DNA from: Klebsiella aerogenes KCTC 2190
Lineage (GTDB): Bacteria; Pseudomonadota; Gammaproteobacteria; Enterobacterales; Enterobacteriaceae
Direction of reading: 5' to 3'
DNA length: 64,000 bases
NCBI RefSeq assembly: GCF_000215745.1
Contig: NC_015663.1
Coordinates: 4,498,780 to 4,562,779 of the forward strand
Below are positions 33,805 to 40,039 of this stretch, one piece after another. Under the pieces are notes generated by a model. That model did not search any database, was not told the DNA's origin, and saw nothing but the letters and a program-made list of their open reading frames with translations. The position numbers and the translations under genes are program-made. Position 1 is the stretch's first letter. Each line of letters begins with the position of its first letter.

Positions 33805-34825
33805 ACCACTCATTATACCCATTCCGCTTCATTAGTGGATACCAGCAGTCCAATGCGGGAGCACCTGTTGGTTCATAATCTCCCCACCAAAAAGCCAGCG
33901 GCACATTATTCGGGCAATTTCGATAAGTAAAGGTTGTTCCCCCAAAACCCAAACCGTCAAAAGTAGAAAAACCTAGAGGTTTGAGCACCTCACTAGGGGT
34001 TTTCCTGTGCAGCAAGATATTAAATCCGACTTTAGTAAGGATAGATTCGAAACGATCCCTTGAGGCTTCATTTCTAAAACTATCAGAAGAGTCATATCCA
34101 TCTCTGAATACGCCTTTGTAAAGCTCACACTCCTCGAATTTCTCGGGAGTATCTACACTATATTCCCTTGGCCAGAAAACACCTGATTGAGCAGAACGAC
34201 TTTTTCGGTTTTCAACCTCACGCATACCACCATTCTTCACGTGTACAAAAATATTTCTATCCTTGAAAATATATTCCAATCGCCTTTTTATATTATAATC
34301 AGAAAACGTATGAGATGAAAAAAAATATATATTTATTTTAATATCTCTTAAATTAAATTTTACAATAAAATTACTTAACGATTTGATGGCCTTTTCTCCT
34401 GAAAACGACACATCATCAATATATACAAATGTATCAAATTTATTTACTTCATCTTGAGTTGATGATTCAGTAACGATGTTAAATTTTATCCCTACTGTTT
34501 TATAAAGAGATTTAAGCAATTCCTTTTGACTAGAACCTTTTTTTTGAATATCTAAAAAACCTGCATATCTGAAGAATTTCACGTTATTTTCACTTCTTGC
34601 AATGGCTTTTATTTTTCTTTGATATTGACTTTCGGACAGGTAACCTGCATTAAGTAGATAAAGCGTTTCATCTAAGATAAATCGTCTATCCTCTACTGCA
34701 AATTGCTTGATCCATTTGCTGACATGTTCAGAGTTCATACCTCCAGCCGGAGGAGACGTGTAATCGCTCAACTTTTCAGCAATTTTATTGATTACTTTTT
34801 CATCAGGTGAAATATTTGAGGACAT
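33794..34825 (-). CDS. Phosphoribosyltransferase-like protein (PRTase-CE type)
   Basis: 343 residues. FDTFVYIDDVSFSGEKAIKSL (near 130-150) fits the PRPP-binding loop of type I phosphoribosyltransferases (hydrophobic strand, DD, then SG/TG). The N-terminal 110 residues are helical (VSKWIKQFAVEDRRFILDE), and the C-terminal third holds GFGGTTFTYRNCPNNVPLAFWWG. The pattern recalls PRTase-CE domains of biological-conflict systems. It is the first gene of a two-gene unit, with its own promoter and AAGGA ribosome site, and is more AT-rich than its neighbours. Whether it transfers, cleaves or only binds PRPP or NAD is unknown. Confidence 0.7.
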   Translation of the reverse strand: MSSNISPDEKVINKIAEKLSDYTSPPAGGMNSEHVSKWIKQFAVEDRRFILDETLYLLNAGYLSESQYQRKIKAIARSENNVKFFRYAGFLDIQKKGSSQKELLKSLYKTVGIKFNIVTESSTQDEVNKFDTFVYIDDVSFSGEKAIKSLSNFIVKFNLRDIKINIYFFSSHTFSDYNIKRRLEYIFKDRNIFVHVKNGGMREVENRKSRSAQSGVFWPREYSVDTPEKFEECELYKGVFRDGYDSSDSFRNEASRDRFESILTKVGFNILLHRKTPSEVLKPLGFSTFDGLGFGGTTFTYRNCPNNVPLAFWWGDYEPTGAPALDCWYPLMKRNGYNEWYEL

Positions 34826-34909
34826 AAAAATTCCTTTTCATAACACAGTATCTAAAAAATAATAATACTTTTATTTATTTCAAATATAGACCGTATATTC
34901 AACTACTAT

Positions 34910-34938
34910 ATTTTATAGCAGGGAGATACTGATCACAA
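34910..34938 (-). promoter_or_regulatory. Own promoter of the PRTase/NADAR unit
   Basis: Minus strand TTGTGA (34938-34933) and TAAAAT (34915-34910), spacer 17, giving a leader of about 78 bases before ATG 34825. This means the unit could be expressed from the silent prophage. Confidence 0.55.
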
Positions 34939-35035
34939 TTTTTAGATATCTAATATAATGGTTTAATAACCAGCAGTCTAACATGCTAATTCACATAAAA
35001 AACTCATCAAACATTCCTCTTTTCTGTTAATTCTT

Positions 35036-35378
35036 TTAAGAATAAACATCAGTAACTCGGGCCGGGCTTAATGACACGGCTGGCGAATCACACTTGTTTC
35101 CCCATACGTTGAAACCGTGGGAAGATTTACGCGCAAAGAGCTCAATGCGTGGAAGATTACCCAGCAACCGAACCAGCATTTCACGCACGCAGTCTGGTTT
35201 ACGTAATTGCTCATGTCGCGGCGAGGCGAGGTGCTGGATGATCGAGACGTTCTGCCGTGATGCCCGCTTGCCCTTTGCCGCGAAAAGACATCTTCACAGT
35301 TCGCCCGGATCAGGTGTCCCCTTCCCAACGCCGATTTGTCAGTTTGTTTCGGGTAGGTCTGATGCCAAGTGAGCGCCT
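35036..35378 (-). pseudogene. MT-A70-type DNA N6-adenine methyltransferase, 3' remnant
   Basis: Two frames together encode the C-terminal third of a phage MT-A70 methyltransferase: LTWHQTYPKQ, GRGHLIRANCEDVF (cf. GHTSRANTEDCLF of the family), then after a one-base shift near 35279-35293, FAAKGKRASRQ, REMLVRLLGNLPRIELFARK and FNVWGN. The N-terminal catalytic part with DPPW is missing. Upstream it is fused to an Ea22 fragment. It cannot make an active enzyme. Confidence 0.8.
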
Positions 35379-35664
35379 TCCTTGTGATCCTGCGCACGCA
35401 CTTCAGCCAGGAAAGCGTCGGTGGCCGGGGTTTGTATATCGCACATGAATTCAAGCGCGGTATCGCCATCGCCGTTGTTGAATACCCATGCTGAGGAATA
35501 GAACTCAATACCAGGTCATGTGGCGAGCTTATTCATCTTTTCGTTCAGCCCCACACTCTCCGCAGCCAGCTGCTTCACCCAGTCCTGCAGGTCTACGCCA
35601 GCCGGGCAGTTGGTCAGCTCGCGGCATTTCTCGATAGTTAACAGTGCTGCTGTGAGTTCGTTAT
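35379..35664 (-). pseudogene. Ea22-like protein remnant
   Basis: The frame reads LNNELTAALLTIEKCRELTN and AGVDLQDWVKQLAAESVGLN, then a stop, then in another frame FYSSAWVFNNGDGDTALEF and TPATDAFLAEVRAQ, which are typical of Ea22-family phage proteins. No start codon remains (a TGA directly precedes the first Leu) and an internal TGA interrupts it. It runs into the methyltransferase remnant. Confidence 0.7.
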
Positions 35665-35745
35665 TCAGTCATCCACCTCACCTTCAAGTAATGCGATAAT
35701 TTCTTCAGGAGTCTCTTTAACGTCGATACGCTCGCCAGAGGACAT
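35665..35745 (-). CDS. Possible 26-residue acidic peptide
   Basis: ATG 35745 opens MSSGERIDVKETPEEIIALL and ends EGEVDD. It starts inside the end of the upstream gene. The composition is protein-like but the ribosome site is poor. It may be what remains of a small early gene. Confidence 0.35.
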   Translation of the reverse strand: MSSGERIDVKETPEEIIALLEGEVDD

Positions 35746-36181
35746 TTTTCACAGTTGTAATTCCATGCGGAGCCATGCTCACGATATGCGCAGCAGCGAC
35801 AAATACCGGTTCATAAACTGTTTCTGGTTCCCAGCCATATTTACCCTGGCGCTCAGTCGTCGCTCGCTGGCTTAATTTGATGAATTTCATGCCTGCGTTC
35901 TCCCATATACCGCTAAAAATTCGTTTCATCACCGGGCTCTGCCGGCACTCGTTGAAAATCTGATTGGTACTCTTCTGGCCGGAAAATTCTTCCTCAGTTG
36001 CCAGCCGGTAGTGAACCGTCCGCCAGACCTTCGCTACTGCTACCAGTACGCCCTGCTTTGCCTGGATGTTCGCCGCCTGGTTGATGCAGGTATGCGACAT
36101 GCCAGAGGCTTCAGCCACATCCGGGGAGCTGCAGGTTTTGTGTGTCTTGAGGTAATTCAGAATTGCGTCTTTGCCGGTCAT
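35717..36181 (-). CDS. Hypothetical winged-helix-like protein after replication gene P
   Basis: 154 residues. Residues 1-65 look like a winged helix (DAILNYLKTHKTCSSPDVAEASGMSHTCINQAANIQAKQGVLVAV). The rest holds a second segment (FNECRQSPVMKRIFSGIWEN) of unknown fold. It starts as ATGA on the stop of gene P, where lambda has ren. It may bind DNA, but it has no clear similarity to Ren. Translational coupling supports it as real. Confidence 0.65.
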   Translation of the reverse strand: MTGKDAILNYLKTHKTCSSPDVAEASGMSHTCINQAANIQAKQGVLVAVAKVWRTVHYRLATEEEFSGQKSTNQIFNECRQSPVMKRIFSGIWENAGMKFIKLSQRATTERQGKYGWEPETVYEPVFVAAAHIVSMAPHGITTVKNVLWRAYRR

Positions 36182-36879
36182 TGTTTGCGCCCTCTTAGTC
36201 CGTGCTTCTCGCGAATTTCAGCCAGCCTGGCCAGCCCCTGCATGTGTGATAACGGCTTACCACCAAGGACAGGAAGTTGCTTAACAGGCTCCGGAATCGT
36301 CTCTCCTGAGTTAATCCGGTTAGCCATGCGCGCCAGTTCTTCTGATGCCTTACGGCGCAACTCAGCGTCACTGAGGCCGTTTGCGCGCATGTTCTGGTAC
36401 AGGGATGTAACCAGCCAGTAGTGCGCGTTGGACTCCCAGGGGTAAGACTCAGCATCCGGATACTGTCCGCGCGTACGGCAGTACTGGTAAATCATGTCCA
36501 CCAGTTGATCGGCGTTAGATAACCCGGCCGCCGCGGCTTCTTCAGCTTTGCACCAGGCGACAAACTGGCCGGGTGACGGAAGGAATGGACGCTCCTGGCG
36601 ACGGGCTACCCGCATGCCAGTCGCAACCTGCTCCATGGTGGTGATGCCGTTTTCCCTGAATGCCAGAACCCACTGGCGCCGGATTTCGTTCATCTCGGTC
36701 TGGTCGCGGTTTGCAGTGGTTGCCGGGAAGGCGGCCAGCAACTGGCTAAACACACTGTTGATGACCTGGGCCACCTGCTCAAGCTGCGATTTCTCGTCGT
36801 GCTGTTCAGGCAGGTTGTGCGCAAAGCGGCGCATCTGCTCGCGGTCAAAGTTATGCATCTGCTCTGCAAGGCTTTTCAT
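36178..36879 (-). CDS. Replication protein P-like (helicase loader)
   Basis: 233 residues. MKSLAEQMHNFDREQMRRFA with VINSVFSQLLAAFPA and RQWVLAFRENGITTMEQVATG match lambda P-family proteins that recruit host DnaB. FLPSPGQFVAWCK is a typical block. The start overlaps the O stop by four bases. Works with the O-like protein at the origin within O. Confidence 0.88.
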   Translation of the reverse strand: MKSLAEQMHNFDREQMRRFAHNLPEQHDEKSQLEQVAQVINSVFSQLLAAFPATTANRDQTEMNEIRRQWVLAFRENGITTMEQVATGMRVARRQERPFLPSPGQFVAWCKAEEAAAAGLSNADQLVDMIYQYCRTRGQYPDAESYPWESNAHYWLVTSLYQNMRANGLSDAELRRKASEELARMANRINSGETIPEPVKQLPVLGGKPLSHMQGLARLAEIREKHGLRGRKQ

Positions 36880-37865
36880 AGCTGCACTCCGTAAATCCAG
36901 TCAGTGTTGGTCAGGTCAACCTTCGGCTTGTCGGCGGCAGAACCGTTGCTCTGCTTGCCTCGTTTGATATCGAGCTGAGTCCACTTTTCACGAAGGGTGG
37001 ATGGGCACAGGACATTGCCCTTCCAGAACTTGTCTTCACAGGCCCACTTGAACAGCGAGGCGATTTCCTTGTGGGTGCGCTTGTCACGCTCTCGCATCAG
37101 GCGGATATCATTCGCCCAGGTGGCGTAGTTCGGTTTTCTTGCAGAGGGGGCGATGCCCTGTACGACGGTGAACAGCCATTCAGCACAGCGGAGGTCTTCA
37201 GAGTTTCCCCATTTGGTGCCGCTCTGGATCGCTGCTTCTGGTCTCAAAGCAGGAGTTTTCTTTCCGGGCTTGTCAGAGGATTCGTCAGAATTCTCGGACG
37301 AAGAGTTATTTATATTCTTGTTATTACCTTCTTGTTCATGATGTGCGGGGAATTGTGCGGCCTTATGTGCGGCATACCCTTCCGAACCCGCGCCATTACT
37401 GGCTTCGTCATGTGCGCTTATATGTGCGGCTTTATGTGCGGGCAAATCGTCCATTTTTTGAGCATATTCGAGATAGTTTTTAATGGTGATCACCCTGCCT
37501 TTTCTCTTCTCTCCCTCGATGGTGATCATCCCTTCGCGAACGAAAACAGACAGCATTCTCTCCACTGCGTCACGGCTTGTCGGATTACCCTGACGGTCAC
37601 ACAACTGAAGCCCAAGATCTGCAGCAGTGACGACCAGTTGACCGGGTTGCAGAGGCCATTGCTTGCCCTTGAAGAAGGCCACATATGGCTGCCTGGCTGC
37701 GTCAATGAGAAGGTTTTCCCACAATGCGCGCAGGAACACATCTTTAGCCCATGACTTCTTCTTGATGCTCCGGTACAACGGGACGTAACCAGACTTCTGG
37801 TTCTCCATCCTGTTGCTCCTGGCGGCTGAGTGTGCCGCGAAATTGGCGTAAGCTACGTTCGACAC
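36876..37865 (-). CDS. Replication initiation protein O-like
   Basis: 329 residues from GTG 37865 (AGGAGGT lies 6 bases upstream); ATG 37808 is an alternative. The N-terminal winged helix (YVPLYRSIKKKSWAKDVFLRALWENLL, ADLGLQLCDRQGNPTSRDAVERML) is followed by a low-complexity linker (HKAAHISAHDEAS..., NNKNINNSSSENSDESSDKP). The C-terminal domain then contacts P (ATWANDIRLMRERDKRTHKEI). The linker DNA holds repeats and an AT-rich patch, as in lambda O. Confidence 0.85.
   Translation of the reverse strand: MSNVAYANFAAHSAARSNRMENQKSGYVPLYRSIKKKSWAKDVFLRALWENLLIDAARQPYVAFFKGKQWPLQPGQLVVTAADLGLQLCDRQGNPTSRDAVERMLSVFVREGMITIEGEKRKGRVITIKNYLEYAQKMDDLPAHKAAHISAHDEASNGAGSEGYAAHKAAQFPAHHEQEGNNKNINNSSSENSDESSDKPGKKTPALRPEAAIQSGTKWGNSEDLRCAEWLFTVVQGIAPSARKPNYATWANDIRLMRERDKRTHKEIASLFKWACEDKFWKGNVLCPSTLREKWTQLDIKRGKQSNGSAADKPKVDLTNTDWIYGVQL
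37300..37460. other. Candidate replication origin inside O
   Basis: TGTGCG occurs repeatedly, with several longer copies of the form TTATGTGCGG (at about 37364, 37414 and 37433). An AT-rich run lies at about 37301-37330 (TTATTTATATTCTTGTTATT). Lambda ori has the same layout: iterons for O followed by an AT-rich unwinding region inside the O gene. Confidence 0.5.
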
Positions 37866-37867
37866 AG

Positions 37868-37909
37868 TTAAACCTCCTGCGCCTGGCGTTTTTGATTAGC
37901 GTTTGTCAT
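37868..37909 (-). CDS. 13-residue leader peptide before O
   Basis: ATG 37909 with GAGG 5 bases upstream encodes MTNANQKRQAQEV and stops within the ribosome site of O. It may couple O translation to its own. No homology claimed. Confidence 0.35.
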   Translation of the reverse strand: MTNANQKRQAQEV

Positions 37910-37944
37910 AATGACCTCGCAATTGACTGACGTTATTTGCAATT

Positions 37945-37979
37945 GAAAGCCGTTGGTGTTCCAGCACCGCGGCTTTCAC
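37945..37979. other. Long hairpin between ydaT and O
   Basis: GAAAGCCG...GGTG / CACC...CGGCTTTC arms with a short loop, no U-run on either strand. It sits where lambda has the oop/tO region between cII and O. Confidence 0.45.
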
Positions 37980-37993
37980 CATTTCTGAAGTCT

Positions 37994-38536
37994 TCACATA
38001 ACCCCCAGCATCGACGTAACCATCGTCATCAGTGGGCCTACCTGCTCCGGCATGAGGCGAAACAGCGAAGCGATACCCTCGCTTACCTCCTTCAGTTTCT
38101 GGTGCTCAGGTGCGTTAAGAAGCACTGCCTGCTTGGCTTCGGCACACTCTTTCATTGCAGAAGCTATCAACGACATGGTGTCGTTTTGCGGCGCCAGCTT
38201 TGTTCGGAATTCCAGCGGTAAAACGGCCATGATTGCCGGAGTCAGCTGGCGAACGTTCTCGCGGTACTGATCCGAATCAAATCGGTTATCCAGGAAGCGA
38301 AAGAGTTTCTGCCGGGCACGGCTGATATCGTCAGGAAAGCTGATTGAATCGCCGCCCTGCTCCCGGTACTCGTTGATAATCAGTGCCGATACCACGTCCT
38401 GATTGTCGATAGCCGACGCCCAGGCTCTTACTGCATCTCGGATCAGGTCATGATCGTGATCCTGTTTTGTTTGAGCGCGATTTATCATCGCGGCCGGAAC
38501 GAATCCGGTATTGTGGTGATACGTAAGTGATTGCAT
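37994..38536 (-). CDS. ydaT: YdaT-family regulator/toxin (CII position)
   Basis: 180 residues from ATG 38536. The ATG two codons earlier has its AAGGGA too close, so 38536 is preferred. VVSALIINEYREQGGDSISFP and LTPAIMAVLPLEFRTKL align by eye with Rac prophage YdaT (VANAITEEYLRQGGG..., LIPAILRALPRELRHRL). YdaT was first described as a toxin and later as a CII-like phage regulator. It lies directly downstream of the ydaS/cro gene after a boxA/boxB site, as a cII-equivalent would. Confidence 0.75.
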   Translation of the reverse strand: MQSLTYHHNTGFVPAAMINRAQTKQDHDHDLIRDAVRAWASAIDNQDVVSALIINEYREQGGDSISFPDDISRARQKLFRFLDNRFDSDQYRENVRQLTPAIMAVLPLEFRTKLAPQNDTMSLIASAMKECAEAKQAVLLNAPEHQKLKEVSEGIASLFRLMPEQVGPLMTMVTSMLGVM

Positions 38537-38567
38537 TTGCATTCCCTTAGTTAAATAGTTTCCAAAT

Positions 38568-38615
38568 GGCTGATAATTCAGCCGTTAGATTTGATTTCCT
38601 GATTTTTAAAGAGCG
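38568..38615 (-). promoter_or_regulatory. nutR-like antitermination site
   Basis: Minus strand boxA CGCTCTTTA (38615-38607), followed by a perfect 6-base stem GGCTGA-ATTA-TCAGCC (38583-38568) as boxB. It lies between cro/ydaS and ydaT, where lambda nutR lies. Confidence 0.65.
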
Positions 38616-38630
38616 TTTAAAGCTGAAACT

Positions 38631-38861
38631 CTAAGCTACTGACTTCTCGGCATTCGGGAACAATGTCGGCAAGTCAGGGCGAATCTGGTGAGCCTTGATT
38701 GCTCCTCCAGTGGCGCTAACAATGCTGCCAACGTGCTCAGGGGAAACCTTCGCTTTGTTATGCAGCCACTTGTAAACGGCCTGCTGAGAAACTTCGCAGG
38801 CATCGCCCAGTTTTTTCTGCGAACCGACAATACTAATCGCGGTTTTAATTACTGGGTTCAT
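38631..38861 (-). CDS. ydaS: YdaS/Cro-like repressor
   Basis: 76 residues. A helix-turn-helix VGSQKKLGDACEVSQQAVYKWL is of the YdaS (Cro-like) type. GGAGG lies 5 bases before the ATG. It is divergent from cI and transcribed from the operator-overlapped PR promoter, so it is the Cro equivalent. In Rac, YdaS was called the antitoxin of YdaT; here the pair also fits the lytic switch. Confidence 0.85.
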   Translation of the reverse strand: MNPVIKTAISIVGSQKKLGDACEVSQQAVYKWLHNKAKVSPEHVGSIVSATGGAIKAHQIRPDLPTLFPNAEKSVA

Positions 38862-38888
38862 AACAACCTCCGTAGTGAATATGAAAGA

Positions 38889-38917
38889 AGAATAAAACTA
38901 TGGTTGTATTTAGTCAA
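38889..38917 (-). promoter_or_regulatory. PR promoter (cro/ydaS)
   Basis: Minus strand TTGACT (38917-38912) and TATTCT (38894-38889) with a 17-base spacer. The operator palindrome overlaps the -35 and spacer. Confidence 0.8.
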
Positions 38918-38954
38918 CAACCATTTTCGTTTGATGGAATAAAACCACGGTTGT
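38900..38954. promoter_or_regulatory. Operator sites between cI and cro/ydaS
   Basis: ATGGTTGT (38900-38907) and ACAACCAT (38917-38924) form a perfect inverted repeat with a 9-base centre. A further half-like ACGGTTGT lies at 38947-38954. The same ACAAC half-sites recur at the PL region. Confidence 0.75.
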
Positions 38955-38959
38955 ACATT
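38931..38959 (+). promoter_or_regulatory. PRM promoter of cI, leaderless transcript predicted
   Basis: TTGATG (38931-38936) and TACATT (38954-38959), spacer 17. The start would fall at about 38966, the A of the cI ATG, so the message has no ribosome site, as for lambda cI from PRM. Confidence 0.75.
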
Positions 38960-38965
38960 TGAACT

Positions 38966-39661
38966 ATGAAAACGACACTCGCAGAACGACTCAAAGAAGC
39001 GCGCTCTAAACGAGGCCTTACTCAAAAGGCTCTCGGGGAGTTAGTTGGGGTAAGCCAAGCGGCTATACAGAAGATTGAAACTGGCAAAGCAAATCAAACG
39101 ACCAAGCTGGTAGAGATCGCCAACGCTCTTGGGGTTCAACCAGAATGGCTAAGTTCCGGTGAAGGTGTGATGACTACCGGCGGAGAACACTCGGCCCAAA
39201 TTCAATCCAGAAACTCAGCCTCAGACACTTTCAGGGTTGACGTGCTTGATCTCACAGTAAGTGCCGGGCCAGGCATCATAAACAATGAATTCATAGAAAT
39301 TCTGCGATCTGTCGAATATTCAGAAGCTGATGCCCGCCAGATGTTTAATGGACGTAAGCCCGATCAAATCAGAATAATTAACGTCCGTGGCGATAGCATG
39401 AGCGGGACTATCGAGCCTGGAGACCTTCTTTTCGTCGATATCAGCGTTCAGCGCTTCGATGGGGATGGGATTTATGCTTTCCTCTACGATGAGACGGCAC
39501 ACGTTAAGCGCCTTCAGATGATGAAGGATAAGCTTATTGTGATATCGGATAACAAAACTTATGTACCGTGGGAACCCATCGAAAAAGACGAGATGAATCG
39601 TGTTTTTGTGTTCGGCAAAGTTATTGGCAGCATGCCGCAAACATACAGAAAGCATGGGTAG
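38966..39661 (+). CDS. cI: CI-type repressor with S24 (LexA-like) autoprotease
   Basis: 231 residues. The N-terminal helix-turn-helix (GLTQKALGELVGVSQAAIQKIE, 18-39) binds the operators. The autocleavage Ala-Gly bond is probably in SAGPG (near 98-99). Catalytic Ser is in RGDSMSG (near 143) and Lys in HVKRLQ (near 180). RecA-stimulated self-cleavage ends lysogeny. The message from PRM would be leaderless. A small membrane gene and a terminator follow. Confidence 0.95.
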   Translation: MKTTLAERLKEARSKRGLTQKALGELVGVSQAAIQKIETGKANQTTKLVEIANALGVQPEWLSSGEGVMTTGGEHSAQIQSRNSASDTFRVDVLDLTVSAGPGIINNEFIEILRSVEYSEADARQMFNGRKPDQIRIINVRGDSMSGTIEPGDLLFVDISVQRFDGDGIYAFLYDETAHVKRLQMMKDKLIVISDNKTYVPWEPIEKDEMNRVFVFGKVIGSMPQTYRKHG

Positions 39662-39719
39662 ATCCTTTTAATTTGGACTGATAAGCGTTCTAGTAACTCC
39701 GTAGAAATGCAGAGGAAGC

Positions 39720-39839
39720 ATGTTTGACTTGGTTATCCCCATACTGATTACTTTACTGATTATCGTGCTGGTTGGGATCGTGCTAAGGCTGGATAAGATT
39801 TTCTTCAAGCGAAGGGATGAGCGGGATGACTTTGAGTGA
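39720..39839 (+). CDS. 39-residue single-span membrane peptide
   Basis: ATG 39720 with AGAGGAAG upstream. MFDLVIPILITLLIIVLVGI forms one membrane span, followed by a charged tail (LDKIFFKRRDERDDFE). It follows cI and ends before a terminator, so it is made in the lysogen with cI. Small membrane proteins in this place sometimes act in exclusion, as lambda rexB does; that is only a guess here. Confidence 0.6.
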   Translation: MFDLVIPILITLLIIVLVGIVLRLDKIFFKRRDERDDFE

Positions 39840-39878
39840 ACAATAGCATTCCACTATTCTGACGTTTAGATGATTAGA

Positions 39879-39904
39879 GGTCGCAGAAATGCGGCCTTTT
39901 TTTT
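39879..39904 (+). terminator. Terminator of the cI transcript
   Basis: GGTCGC-AGAAAT-GCGGCC followed by eight T. Confidence 0.85.
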
Positions 39905-40029
39905 GGTAACGATGTCACCATTGGTAAACCGTTTACCAGAAGATTCTTGATTTGAGTGGTTAACGATGTCACCATTGGTAAACCGTTTACCAATGGTAGA
40001 CTAACTAACCATCAGTGACATCGTTAACC
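39905..40029. repeat. Palindrome cluster upstream of parA
   Basis: GGTAAAC-C-GTTTACC occurs at 39923-39937 and 39977-39991. The second copy extends to 12-base arms (CCATTGGTAAAC / GTTTACCAATGG, 39972-39996). GGTTAACGATGTCAC (39958-39972) is repeated inverted at 40015-40029, and a near-direct copy precedes the first palindrome. A promoter TTGGTA-N16-TAGACT (39975-40002) would lie inside the palindrome. It may be an operator or a centromere-like site for ParA. Confidence 0.7.
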
Positions 40030-40039
40030 AGGGGTCGTT

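Noticed and set aside
35068..35508. 146-codon leftward frame as an intact gene
   Set aside because: Its middle matches MT-A70 but both ends are out-of-frame remnant sequence; it is better described as a pseudogene.
37341..37460. TGTGCGG repeats as a CRISPR array
   Set aside because: Repeats are short, unevenly spaced, and within a coding sequence; no cas genes are near.
37071..37754. 227-codon rightward frame opposite O
   Set aside because: It exists because of the TGTGCG repeats (Met-Cys-Gly runs) in the O linker; not protein-like.
38566..38584. Stem GGCTGATAATTCAGCC as a terminator
   Set aside because: No U-run follows; with the adjacent boxA it fits a boxB hairpin better.
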